In this document: piece by piece, positions 6,830-15,377 of the stretch
How positions within the stretch are numbered: the stretch's first letter is position 1
How the letters are laid out: each line of letters starts with the position of its first letter
Source: Candidatus Krumholzibacteriota bacterium
GTDB lineage: Bacteria; Krumholzibacteriota; Krumholzibacteriia; JACNKJ01
Reading direction: 5' to 3'
DNA length: 50,348 nucleotides
NCBI GenBank assembly: GCA_016933175.1
Contig: JAFGBK010000041.1
Location: forward strand, 1 to 50,348
The notes under the pieces: generated by a model
Databases searched by the model: none
What the model saw: the letters and a program-made list of their open reading frames with translations, nothing else
What the model was told of the DNA's origin: nothing
Made by a program: the position numbers and the translations under genes

Positions 6830-9457
6830 CACGAACCTGCGGCCGGCGGTCTCGCCGCCGGCCGCGGCCCGGGCCAGGTAGACGCCGCTGGGCATCCGGC
6901 GGCCCGCGGTGTCGCGGCCATCCCAGGAGAGCTCCGGGGCCTCGACGGGCAGCACGGCCTCCAGGCGGCGCAGGCGGCGGCCCCGCACGTCGAAGATGTC
7001 CAGGATCACGCGGCCCGCCGCCGGCAGCGCCAGGGAGAAGTGCAGGGGCGCCGGCCCCGGGTTGGGCCAGGGCGGCAGCAGGCGCAGGGCGGCCACCGGC
7101 TGGGGGGGGAAGTCGGCCAGGGGGCCCACCACGTAGTCGCCCTCCCGCGCGAAGGGGACACGCGCGGACCCGGCCAGCACGGCCACGGCCCCCGGCGCCC
7201 GGACGCGGAAGCGCCGGCCCCGCGCCGACAGGCGCACCGTGTCTCCCTCCCAGGAGGCGCTGCCCCGGTCCGCCAGGTCCGCCAGCAGGATCCCCGCCTC
7301 CACGAGCCGCGTGCCGTCCACCAGCAGGTGGCGCAGGGCGCCGCCTTCCCGCTCCACCAGCCCCCATTCGCCGGCCAGGGTGTCCGCGCCGGCGGCGAAG
7401 GCCTCCTCGCCGCTGCGGACGAGGACCTTGCGCTCGCGCCCGCCGCGCAGGCTGATCACCCGCACGCCGCCCGCGCCGGGCTCGGAGGTGACGACGGGCT
7501 CCGCGTCGCCCGGGCGCAGGGGCGTCCACTGCCAGAGGAAGTCCACCGCCGCGGCATCCATGCTCGCGGCGAACACCTGGCCGTCGTCGTCCACGTTGCC
7601 GTTGTCGAAGGGGGTCACGGCGACCGCGACCAGGGCCGGGTCCGGCGCGTGGAGCTGCATGCGCAGGGCGCCGCCCGCGCCCGCGGCCCGCCAGACGCCG
7701 GATCCCGCCGAGAGGATGGCCAGGTCCTCGTCCAGGTGCTGGCGCCACTCCATGCGGCGGCTCAGGCCCTGCTCGGACTCGAGCCGGTCACGCAGCCAGA
7801 CCTCGGGGATCTCGCCCGGCCCGCCGGGCAGCAGGAGCAGCGTGCGCCGGGCCGCGCGCATCGGATTGCCGCCGTCGTAGCCCCAGGACCAGTCCGTGCC
7901 GGGCTCGGGATAGTCGGGATCGTTGAAGGGGGAGTGTGTGGTGTAGGCCCGCGTCATGTCCGCGCGCAGGACCGCCCAGCGGGGGCCGGCCAGCAGGCGG
8001 CGCAGCTTGCCGTCGGTGCCGATGGAGGCGCCGGCGTTGTGCTGGCCGCGCCCGTCGATGAGGGGCAGGTTGTGGGCCTCGGTCTGCTTGGCGACATCGC
8101 CGGCGCCGTGGTCCAGGGCGAAGCCGTGGCCGAAGGCGCGCAGGATGACCTGCCCCACGTCCTCCTGGGCGTGGCCGCCGCGGAACTGGCCGCCCTCGAG
8201 GGTGATCAGGAAGCAGTCGGAGAGGTCGTCGCCGGGCCAGCTCCGCCGGTAGACCCAGAAGCCGGCCTCGGAGAAGAAGCGCCCGGTCGCCGGCAGGTCG
8301 GGCGCCCGCTCCACGCCGGCGGTGTGCCAGAGCAGCGTGGCCACGGGATCGTTCAGGAAGCCGAGCGGGTGGCCCAGGTCGCCCGAGCTGCGGCGCAGCA
8401 GCCAGCGGGCCAGGTCCGGCTCCGGCCCGAAGGCCGTGGCGAACTCCAGCAGGCTGTGATGGCGTCCGACGATGAAGTCGCGGCTGTTGTGGTCGTTGCG
8501 GTTGAGGAAGAGCCCGCCGCCCTCGTCCATGATCTGGAAGGCCGTGGCCTCGAGGATGGCCCCGAGCTCTTCGTCCGCCAGGGGAGGCGCGCCGACGAGG
8601 CGCCCCATGGCCCGCCAGGTGGGCATCAGGGTGCGCATGGCCCAGACGAAGTAGCCCAGGCCCTCGCGGTAGCAGCCGCCGGGCGTGAGCATGTCGCCCA
8701 AGCCCTTGTCCAGGTAGGCCCGGGCGGCGTCGCGTGCGCGCGGGATCTCCTGGGTGCCGGGCAGGTCGGGCTCCAGGGCCAGGACGCCCAGCATCAGCGC
8801 CGCCCCCAGGCTGATGCCCTTGTTGCTGACGTAAGGGTTCTGCTGGTAGCGCGTGAAGGTGTAGTCGGTGGCGAGGACGTCCAGGTAGCGGAGCATCTCG
8901 TCGGCCAGGGCCTCGCGCTCGGCCTCGGTGGCGGCCTGGCAGGCCATGTCCCAGCCCCAGGCCAGGTTGTGCAGGCGCAGGGTCGGCGCGAGGACGCTGA
9001 GGAAGGGATCGGTCTCCGTGTCGTAGGTGGCGGTCTGCCACAGGAGGGCGTCGATGACGGCGCGCGCCCAGGTGTCCGCGTCGGAGCTCGGATCCAGGCA
9101 GGCCAGCAGGCTCAGCTCCTCCATGTAGCTGTGGCCGTAGTAGCTCTGGAGCAGAACCTCGGGCGGGTAGGCGGCGAGGGTGACCGCCAGCGCGCGGCCC
9201 GTCTCCCAGACGTCCCGGCGGCGGTCGTCGGCCTGGATGGCGGCGTGGAGGGCGGGGGCCCCGGCCGCGTCGAACAGGAGGCGCGGGTGGTGCTCGGCGT
9301 GGGGCGGCAGGGCGGCCGCGCGCCGGGACGCGCCTCCGGTCGGCGGGGTGGCTGCCACCGCGCCCGGCGCGGTCGCGAGGGCGATGCCGAGGAGAAGCAC
9401 GGCGGCCCGCAGCGGGGATCCGTGCAGAGAGGATCGCGTCGTCGCGCGATGGGTCAT
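6815..9457 (-). CDS. Secreted heparinase II/III-like protein with FlgD-like C-terminal domain
   Basis: 880 residues from ATG at 9457; the frame runs further upstream but a signal peptide (residues ~18-36, AAVLLLGIALATAPGAVAA) fixes the start. No clear SD precedes it. Residues ~50-350 are an all-helical toroid (ARLLF-like start HHPRLLFDAAGAPAL). Then comes the heparinase II/III beta-sandwich with FLITLEGGQFRGGHAQEDVGQVILRAFGHGFALDHGAGD (~430-470), where the family's catalytic and metal residues lie. The tail ~800-880 is FlgD-like (PPWPNPGPAPL, then SWDGRDTAGR, MPSGVYLARAA). The probable role is degrading acidic polysaccharide outside the cell, with activity inferred from the fold only. Convergent with the KamA-like gene. 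Confidence 0.8.
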   Translation of the reverse strand: MTHRATTRSSLHGSPLRAAVLLLGIALATAPGAVAATPPTGGASRRAAALPPHAEHHPRLLFDAAGAPALHAAIQADDRRRDVWETGRALAVTLAAYPPEVLLQSYYGHSYMEELSLLACLDPSSDADTWARAVIDALLWQTATYDTETDPFLSVLAPTLRLHNLAWGWDMACQAATEAEREALADEMLRYLDVLATDYTFTRYQQNPYVSNKGISLGAALMLGVLALEPDLPGTQEIPRARDAARAYLDKGLGDMLTPGGCYREGLGYFVWAMRTLMPTWRAMGRLVGAPPLADEELGAILEATAFQIMDEGGGLFLNRNDHNSRDFIVGRHHSLLEFATAFGPEPDLARWLLRRSSGDLGHPLGFLNDPVATLLWHTAGVERAPDLPATGRFFSEAGFWVYRRSWPGDDLSDCFLITLEGGQFRGGHAQEDVGQVILRAFGHGFALDHGAGDVAKQTEAHNLPLIDGRGQHNAGASIGTDGKLRRLLAGPRWAVLRADMTRAYTTHSPFNDPDYPEPGTDWSWGYDGGNPMRAARRTLLLLPGGPGEIPEVWLRDRLESEQGLSRRMEWRQHLDEDLAILSAGSGVWRAAGAGGALRMQLHAPDPALVAVAVTPFDNGNVDDDGQVFAASMDAAAVDFLWQWTPLRPGDAEPVVTSEPGAGGVRVISLRGGRERKVLVRSGEEAFAAGADTLAGEWGLVEREGGALRHLLVDGTRLVEAGILLADLADRGSASWEGDTVRLSARGRRFRVRAPGAVAVLAGSARVPFAREGDYVVGPLADFPPQPVAALRLLPPWPNPGPAPLHFSLALPAAGRVILDIFDVRGRRLRRLEAVLPVEAPELSWDGRDTAGRRMPSGVYLARAAAGGETAGRRFVLLRE

Positions 9458-9669
9458 GGCGCGTCGTCTGGTTGGGGGAGGGGCCGGCGGCTCCGCGGCA
9501 GGCCCGCCGGCGGGACGGTCGAAGCATACCAGCGGACCCGCCACGTCGCAAGGCGGTCGGGCCCGCCGTTCGCGGCGGGGGCCGCCGGCCGCGGCCCGCG
9601 CTGGGCGCCGCGGGCTTCCCGCGCGGCGGCCCGCGTCTTGCCGGACGCCTGTCGCCTCCCGCGGTGATG

Positions 9670-9678
9670 TGCTAGAGT
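9670..9678 (+). promoter_or_regulatory. Candidate extended -10 of radA
   Basis: TGCTAGAGT, an extended -10 (TGC plus TAGAGT), ends nine bases before the radA ATG at 9688. The same TGCTAG core stands before ispDF (19478) and the gamma-glutamylcyclotransferase gene (46129). No good -35 is visible. No SD lies between it and the ATG. Confidence 0.45.
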
Positions 9679-9687
9679 GGGTCCGCC

Positions 9688-11118
9688 ATGGCACGCAAGA
9701 GCACCCGCTACCTCTGCAAGGAATGCGGCGCGGAGAGCGCCACCTGGATGGGCCGCTGCCCCGCCTGCGGCGCCTGGGACAGCCTGACGGAGCTGGCCCG
9801 GGTGATCGGCAAGGACGCCGCGCGGGCCGCCGGCAAGGCGCCCGTCGCGGCAGGCCGCGCGCCGGCGGGCGGCCCCGCCCGCCCACTGCCCCTGGCCGAG
9901 GTGCCCCTGGACGCGACGCGCCGCGTCACCAGCGGCCTGGCCGAGCTGGACCGCGTCCTGGGCGGCGGCTTCGTGCCCGGCGCGGCCGTGCTGGTGGGGG
10001 GCGATCCCGGCATCGGCAAGTCGACGCTCCTGCTCCAGGCCGCCCACGCCGTTGCCGCCGCCGGCGGCCGGCCCGTGCTCTACGTCACCGGCGAGGAGAG
10101 TCCCGGCCAGGTGCGCCTGCGCGCCGAGCGCCTGGGGGCCCTCTCGCCCGGGCTGCTCCTGCTGGCGGCGACGGACCTGGACGAGGTCCTGGCCGCCCTG
10201 GAGCAGGTGGCGCCCTCGCTGCTCATCCTCGACTCCGTGCAGACCCTGAGCGATCCCGGCCTGGAGGCGGCCACGGGCAGCCCGGCCCAGGTGCGGCACG
10301 TGGCCCAGGTGCTGACGCGCGCCGCCAAGGCGAGCGGCTGGCCCCTGGTGCTCATCGGGCACGTGACCAAGGAGGGCCAGATCGCCGGGCCGCGGCTGCT
10401 GGAGCACATGGTGGACGCCGTCTTCTACTTCGAGGGCGAGGAGGGCGGATCGGGCCGCATCCTGCGGTCGGTGAAGAACCGCTTCGGGCCGACGCACGAG
10501 GTGGCCCTGTTCACCATGGGAGACGGCGGTCTATCTCCGGTAGAAGATCCCTCGGGTTTCCTGGGCGGGCGGCACCTCAAGGGCGCCACGGGGGCGGCGG
10601 TGACGGTGACCTGGAAGGGCAGCCGGCCCCTGGCCGTGGAGGTGCAGGCCCTGGTGAGCGCGCCGCGCTATGGCACGCCGGCGCGGGTGATCCAGGGCGT
10701 GGACCCGCGGCGGGTGGGCCTGCTGGTGGCGGTGCTGGAGAAGGCGGGCGGCCTGGCCATCGGCGGCTCGGACATCTTCGTCTCCGTGGCCGGCGGCCTG
10801 CGCCTGGACGACCCGTCCACGGACGCCGCCCTGCTGGCAGCCCTGGCCTCGGCCCACGCGGGCGCGGCGCTGCCCGACGCGACGCTGTACCTGGGCGAGG
10901 CCGGCCTGCGCGGCGACCTGAGGGCGGGCGGCCGCCTGGCCGAGCGCTGCCTGGAGGCGGCGCGGCTGGGGTTCGCGCGCGTGCTGTCGCCGGCCGCGCC
11001 CGAGGGGGTCAAGGGGCTGCCGGCGGACCTGGTGCGGATCATGCCGGACGTGGCCGCGCTGCTGGCCGCCTGCGGCTTGGCGCGCGCGCGCGGCTTATCT
11101 GGCGGTTTCGATGCTTAG
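9688..11118 (+). CDS. radA: DNA repair protein RadA
   Basis: 476 residues, full length. An N-terminal four-Cys zinc finger (C10, C13, C24, C27: CKECG, CPACG) is followed by the RecA-like core with Walker A GGDPGIGKST (residues ~107-116), Walker B LLILDSVQ and the RadA-specific KNRFG motif (~262). The C-terminal Lon-protease-like domain has SDIFVSVAGGLRL, and the segment ending EGVKGLP is typical of RadA. RadA is a hexameric helicase that promotes branch migration during recombination. A single-gene unit: divergent from the heparinase-like gene and followed by the tracrRNA terminator. Confidence 0.96.
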   Translation: MARKSTRYLCKECGAESATWMGRCPACGAWDSLTELARVIGKDAARAAGKAPVAAGRAPAGGPARPLPLAEVPLDATRRVTSGLAELDRVLGGGFVPGAAVLVGGDPGIGKSTLLLQAAHAVAAAGGRPVLYVTGEESPGQVRLRAERLGALSPGLLLLAATDLDEVLAALEQVAPSLLILDSVQTLSDPGLEAATGSPAQVRHVAQVLTRAAKASGWPLVLIGHVTKEGQIAGPRLLEHMVDAVFYFEGEEGGSGRILRSVKNRFGPTHEVALFTMGDGGLSPVEDPSGFLGGRHLKGATGAAVTVTWKGSRPLAVEVQALVSAPRYGTPARVIQGVDPRRVGLLVAVLEKAGGLAIGGSDIFVSVAGGLRLDDPSTDAALLAALASAHAGAALPDATLYLGEAGLRGDLRAGGRLAERCLEAARLGFARVLSPAAPEGVKGLPADLVRIMPDVAALLAACGLARARGLSGGFDA

Positions 11119-11185
11119 TACGCGTATCCTCGCTGCCTAGAAGGGTCAACGTCCTTTCGGTCCGTGCAATCTTCCTGATACCCTC

Positions 11186-11213
11186 AAAAAAACAGCCCCC
11201 CACTGGGAGGGGC
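11186..11213 (-). terminator. Rho-independent terminator of tracrRNA
   Basis: On the minus strand GCCCCTC / GGGGGGC form a 7-bp stem (one G-U) with a 5-base loop, followed by TG and seven T. It also lies between radA and the CRISPR locus, but its T-tract serves only minus-strand transcripts. Confidence 0.9.
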
Positions 11214-11266
11214 CATAGGTCGCACATTGTGCGTAGCCTCACGAGGCATTTGCCTCTTACTGAAAC

Positions 11267-11295
11267 TTGATCAGCAAACGCCTCTCAAGTACACT
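11267..11295 (+). promoter_or_regulatory. Candidate cas9 promoter inside the tracrRNA anti-repeat
   Basis: TTGATC (11267-11272), 17 bases, TACACT (11290-11295) on the plus strand. Predicted start near 11302, 42 bases before the cas9 ATG. The same hexamers occur in every array repeat with a 16-base spacer; the single inserted base in the anti-repeat restores the preferred 17. Each hexamer matches consensus at four of six positions, so strength is uncertain. Confidence 0.5.
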
Positions 11296-11302
11296 GATAT
11301 GG

Positions 11303-11330
11303 AGTATACAAGCGAGAGCCTCTGTGTCAA
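11303..11330 (-). promoter_or_regulatory. tracrRNA promoter
   Basis: On the minus strand TTGACA (11330-11325), 16 bases, TATACT (11308-11303). A near-consensus sigma-70 promoter ending 5-8 bases before the anti-repeat. It lies in the cas9 5' leader, immediately before the cas9 ribosome-binding site. Confidence 0.88.
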
Positions 11331-11343
11331 GGGGGAAGGATCC

Positions 11344-14300
11344 ATGAGCGAAAAGGGCTACATCCTGGGCCTCGATCTAGGTGTCACCTCCCTGGGATGG
11401 GCTGCAATCCAGCTAGAGCAGGGCAAGCCCACGGGCATCCTGGGTACCGGCGTTCGGATCTTCGAGGCCGGTCTGGCCGATCTTGAGCGGGACGGAAAGG
11501 GGAGGTCGCGTAACCAGGACCGGCGCATGGCAAGGCAGCAGCGTCGCATGCTGGAGCGCAGGAGTCGACGCAAGCTTAAGCTGTTCCACCTGCTCCAGAA
11601 TGCCGGTCTCCTTCCGCCTGATGACGCGGACTCCGGCAAGGACAGGAACAAGCTCTTGAACAAGCTGGACGACGACATTGTCCGATCCCGCCTTGGCGGG
11701 GTAATCGCCCCAGAACAACAGCTACCTTATATCCTCCGCGCTTTGGCCCTTGATGAAAAGCTTGAACCCTTCGAAATCGGCCGTGCCATCTACCACCTTG
11801 CCCAAAGACGGGGATTCCTCAGCAACCGCCGGGCCGGCGCCAAGGACGACGAGGAGGGAGCCGTCAAGAGCGGCATCGCCGAGTTGAGGAAAACACTGGA
11901 GAAGTCAGGCTATCGCTCTCTTGGTGAGTACTTCAACAGTCTTGATCCTCACGAGGAACGCATCCGACAACGCTGGACATCGCGCCAGATGTACAAGGAC
12001 GAGTTCGATCTCATCTGGGAAGCCCAGGTGAAGCACCATTCTCGATTGCTGACACCGGAGTTAAAGGCAGAAGTTGATCTGGCCATCTTCAAGCAGCGCC
12101 CGCTTAAGTCGGCCAAGAAGCTGATCGGGCATTGCGCGCTTGAGCCGGACAAGAGACGCGCTCCGATAGCCAGCTTGGAGTTCCAGCGCTTTCGCTACCT
12201 GCAGAGAGTCAACGACCTAGAAGTCGTCGAGCCAACAGGAGTGATCCGGCCTCTCACGGAGGATGAGAGAGACAAGCTGATCGAGGCCTTCGAGGAGAAG
12301 GGTGACTGTACCTTCAAACAGATCAAGAAGCTGCTGAAGCTGCAGGATTGCAGCTTCAACTTGGAAGAGGGTGGCGAGAAGAAGTTACCTGGCAATCGCA
12401 GCTTCGAGAAGGTGACCAAAGCTCTTGGAGACCAGTGGGACTCCTTGCCTCCCGAAGAGCGGGAGTGCGCCGTCGAGGAGTTGATATCGTTCAACAACGA
12501 AGAAGCCCTGGCACGCCGGGCCACGAAGCTCTGGTCCCTGGATGAGAAGACAGCGGCAACCTACTCGCACATTCGTCTCGAGGAAGGTTATGCCCGCTAT
12601 TCGCGCCGGGCGCTGAGGAAGCTGAACACCTACCTGGAAGCAGGCACTCGTCTGAACACGGCCATCAAGGAGGAATTTGGAGATCAGGACGAGAGTCCGG
12701 AACCTCTGGACCGGCTCCAACCTGTGTTGGACGCGATTCCTGAACTACGCAATCCGGTGGTCAGCCGCTCCTTGACCGAGATGCGGAAGGTCGTCAATGC
12801 GGTCGTCCGCAAGTATGGGAAGCCAAGCCGGATTCACCTGGAAATGGTCAGGGACCTCAAGAAGAATCCAAAGGCGCGGGAGGATGCTTTCAAGCGCAAC
12901 AGGATGCGTGAGAAGGAACGCAAGGTAGTCGCCGCCCGAATTGCAGAGGAAGCAGGCATAGCGGATCCGAGCCGTAGGGACATCGAACGCGTCTTACTGG
13001 CCGAGGAGTGCAACTGGACGTGTCCGTTCACGGGAAAGGCGATTTCGATGAGCAGTCTCGTGGGCGATGCTCCACAGTTCGAAGTAGAGCACATCATCCC
13101 CTTCAGCAGGAGCCTGGATAACACCTTCCTGAACAAGACTCTCTGCCACACGGACGAGAACCTGGTAAAGGGCAAGCGTACGCCCAGAGAAGCCTATTCT
13201 GGCGATGAGAAGCACTGGGAAGAGATCATAGGCAGGGTTCTTCGCTTCCGCGGTGGTACCGCTCGCGAAAAACTCAGGCGCTTCCAACTCACAGATGATG
13301 AGGTCGAAGACCTGCTGGATGCCTTCACGGAGAGGGATCTTGCGGATACGGCCTATGCCGCCCGGCTAGCCGCCGAGTACCTTGGGGGCTTGTATGGTGG
13401 AATCATCGACTCAAGCGGGAAGCGGCGTGTTCAGGTGATAGGCGGGCAGGCCACGGCCTTCTTCCGGAACGAGTGGGAGCTCAACAAGATCCTCGGTGAC
13501 GGACCAAGGAAGAGCCGAGATGACCACCGCCACCATGCCGTGGATGCGGCGGTGATCGCAGTCACCGATGCGGGGATGATCAGGAGACTCAGTACCGCAG
13601 CTGGACGTGCCCAGCTTGAGGGGCGACGCCTGTTCGGCAAGGTCGTGGAGCCCTGGCCGGGATTCTTCGAGGATGTGTCCGGTTCCATCCGCGATCTAAT
13701 AGTCTCGCATCGTGTTGAGCATGTGCTGAGAGGAGCACTTCACGAGGAGACCATCTACAGTCCGCCTCGCGGCGAGGATGGCAGGCGAAGCGATGATGGC
13801 GACTACGTGCACGTCCGCAAGAATCTAAAGGACCTTTCAAGGAAGGACATCGAGAGGATTGTCGATCCGGTGGTCCGCGAGGCTGTAACCGACACGCTTG
13901 GCAACAGTGATCCCGCTAAGGTCTTTGCGGATCAGGTCAACTTGCCGCGTCTGCCGAATGGAACCGTCGTCAAGAAGACTCGTCTACGGCGCAAGCAGAA
14001 TGTCACTCCGATAGCTGACGGCCACAAGCAACGGCATGTCATGACAGGTGCAAATCACCATGTCGAGATCCTGGAAACGACAGATACAAAAGGCAAGAGT
14101 AGGTGGCTGGGTGAAGTGGTCACCCTCTACGAGGCGTCGCAACGCCGCCTGCGTGGCGAGCCAGTGGTAAAGCGGGACCACGGCGAGGGCATGCGTTTCG
14201 TCTTCTCATTGGCAGGCGGCGATTGCATTCAACTCCCGGGATATACGGATGATCCAAACTTGTTCCGAATCCGCGCGATTTCAGCAGAAGCATCTGGCAC

Positions 14301-14460
14301 GGTCGTTATCGAGTTTGTCGATCTACGTGAAGCGCGGAAAAAGGTGGATATTAAAGCGGCAGGCTGCTGGAACAAAAAGACGCCTCATAAGCTCCACGAG
14401 CTAGCAGTAAAGAAGGTTCTCGTATCACCCACAGGCAACGTTACGGACTGCCATGACTGA
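11344..14460 (+). CDS. cas9: Cas9 endonuclease, type II-C
   Basis: 1038 residues from ATG 11344 (GGGGGAAGGA just upstream); an earlier in-frame start at 11227 would read through the tracrRNA gene and is unlikely. RuvC-I has D11 in LGLDLGVTSLGWA. The Arg-rich bridge helix is at ~55-85 (RNQDRRMARQQRRMLERRSR). RuvC-II has E500 in IHLEMVRD. HNH has H583 and N606 in EVEHIIPFSRSLDN and ENLVKGKR, with Glu582 where many Cas9s have Asp. RuvC-III has H731 and D734 in HRHHAVDAAV. All nuclease residues are present. C556 and C560 precede HNH. The size and the absence of csn2 or cas4 point to II-C. It overlaps cas1 by 8 bases. Codon use is clearly less GC-rich than in flanking genes. Confidence 0.97.
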   Translation: MSEKGYILGLDLGVTSLGWAAIQLEQGKPTGILGTGVRIFEAGLADLERDGKGRSRNQDRRMARQQRRMLERRSRRKLKLFHLLQNAGLLPPDDADSGKDRNKLLNKLDDDIVRSRLGGVIAPEQQLPYILRALALDEKLEPFEIGRAIYHLAQRRGFLSNRRAGAKDDEEGAVKSGIAELRKTLEKSGYRSLGEYFNSLDPHEERIRQRWTSRQMYKDEFDLIWEAQVKHHSRLLTPELKAEVDLAIFKQRPLKSAKKLIGHCALEPDKRRAPIASLEFQRFRYLQRVNDLEVVEPTGVIRPLTEDERDKLIEAFEEKGDCTFKQIKKLLKLQDCSFNLEEGGEKKLPGNRSFEKVTKALGDQWDSLPPEERECAVEELISFNNEEALARRATKLWSLDEKTAATYSHIRLEEGYARYSRRALRKLNTYLEAGTRLNTAIKEEFGDQDESPEPLDRLQPVLDAIPELRNPVVSRSLTEMRKVVNAVVRKYGKPSRIHLEMVRDLKKNPKAREDAFKRNRMREKERKVVAARIAEEAGIADPSRRDIERVLLAEECNWTCPFTGKAISMSSLVGDAPQFEVEHIIPFSRSLDNTFLNKTLCHTDENLVKGKRTPREAYSGDEKHWEEIIGRVLRFRGGTAREKLRRFQLTDDEVEDLLDAFTERDLADTAYAARLAAEYLGGLYGGIIDSSGKRRVQVIGGQATAFFRNEWELNKILGDGPRKSRDDHRHHAVDAAVIAVTDAGMIRRLSTAAGRAQLEGRRLFGKVVEPWPGFFEDVSGSIRDLIVSHRVEHVLRGALHEETIYSPPRGEDGRRSDDGDYVHVRKNLKDLSRKDIERIVDPVVREAVTDTLGNSDPAKVFADQVNLPRLPNGTVVKKTRLRRKQNVTPIADGHKQRHVMTGANHHVEILETTDTKGKSRWLGEVVTLYEASQRRLRGEPVVKRDHGEGMRFVFSLAGGDCIQLPGYTDDPNLFRIRAISAEASGTVVIEFVDLREARKKVDIKAAGCWNKKTPHKLHELAVKKVLVSPTGNVTDCHD

Positions 14461-15376
14461 TCGAATCCTGGATTTCTCTCGTGAGGGAGCTTTCCTGCAC
14501 TTGCGTCAGGCCAACCTGATCATCGAGCGCAGGGAGCAGGATGAGGTATCGGTTCCGCTGTCCGACCTCGGTGTGGTCGTGGTTTCACACCCACAGGTCT
14601 CCTTATCGAAATCCCTTCTGTCAGCCATGGTGGAGAACGGTAGCGCGTTCGTGGTGTGCGATGAGAAGCATCTGCCTGTCGGGATGCTGCTGCCCCTGCA
14701 GGCGAATTCCGTGCAGACCGAGAGGCTGGCACAGCAAACCCGGGCGTCTCTCCCCACGAAGAAGCGTCTTTGGCAGCAGCTTGTGCGAGAGAAAATCCTT
14801 GCCCAGGGAAGGCTCCTCGAATCCTTGCATGGCAAGGATTACGGTGTCGGTCTGATGGCAAAGAGGGTGCAATCAGGAGATCCCGCCAACATGGAGGCTC
14901 AAGCGGCGCGCCGTTACTGGGCTCATTTCTTCGGGCAAGATGGATTTAGACGTAACCCAGGTGGGGAGGGCCTGAACAGCCTGCTCAACTATGGCTATGC
15001 GATCCTTAGAGCGATGGTAGCCAGAGCCGTCGCCGCGACAGGACTTCATCCGTCTATCGGGCTGCACCATCACAATCGCTACAACGCATTCTGCCTGGCC
15101 GACGATCTGATGGAGCCCTATCGCCCTCTCGTCGATCACGCTGCCTATCAACTCACGAAGGAGAAGGGAGAGGACGTCTCGCTTTCACAGGAAAGCAAGG
15201 GGCGTCTTCTCTCAGCCCTTACAGGGCGCTACTCGGCTGATGGAGAGGAACGAACGCTTTTCGACTGGTTCTCGAAGTGTGCTTCGTCACTCAACGCCGT
15301 TTTCAAGGAGGAGAGGAAAGAGCTGTTTCTGCCGAGGTTCACACCTCAGCCTGACAACCGTTCTCTGGAGGATTGA
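14453..15376 (+). CDS. cas1: CRISPR-associated endonuclease Cas1 (type II)
   Basis: 307 residues. Cas1 is the integrase of the Cas1-Cas2 complex that inserts new spacers at the leader-proximal repeat. It shows the beta-sandwich N-terminus (DFSREGAFLHLRQANLIIE, VSVPLSDLGVVVVSHPQVSLS) and the metal-binding residues of the helical domain: Glu in DPANMEAQAARRYW (~149), His in LHPSIGLHHHNRYNAF (~205) and the DLMEPYRPLVD acid cluster (~220). Type II Cas1 length. The ATG lies within the last codons of cas9 (8-base overlap). One base separates its stop from the cas2 ATG. Confidence 0.95.
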   Translation: MTDRILDFSREGAFLHLRQANLIIERREQDEVSVPLSDLGVVVVSHPQVSLSKSLLSAMVENGSAFVVCDEKHLPVGMLLPLQANSVQTERLAQQTRASLPTKKRLWQQLVREKILAQGRLLESLHGKDYGVGLMAKRVQSGDPANMEAQAARRYWAHFFGQDGFRRNPGGEGLNSLLNYGYAILRAMVARAVAATGLHPSIGLHHHNRYNAFCLADDLMEPYRPLVDHAAYQLTKEKGEDVSLSQESKGRLLSALTGRYSADGEERTLFDWFSKCASSLNAVFKEERKELFLPRFTPQPDNRSLED

Positions 15377-15377
15377 A

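Larger units (their letters stand above)
11186..11298 (-). ncRNA. tracrRNA of the type II-C CRISPR locus
   Basis: Read on the minus strand, the RNA starts near 11298 just after a consensus promoter. It first gives a 37-base anti-repeat (11295-11259) that pairs along the whole CRISPR repeat: the five substitutions are all G-U wobbles, plus one bulged base. Three hairpins follow: nexus-like GAGGC/GCCTC (11256-11243), CGCAC/GTGCG (11233-11221), and a 7-bp GC-rich stem (11213-11195) followed by seven U (11192-11186), a Rho-independent end. About 113 nt. It guides Cas9 by base-pairing with crRNA. Pairing requires the array to be transcribed from the minus strand as well. Confidence 0.93.

Noticed and set aside
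9458-9886. Extension of the heparinase-like gene by 143 codons
   Set aside because: The extension overlaps radA antisense and lacks domain similarity; a signal peptide begins at 9457.
11227-11343. Upstream extension of cas9 by 39 codons
   Set aside because: It would read through the tracrRNA gene; the RuvC-I motif and the SD place the start at 11344.
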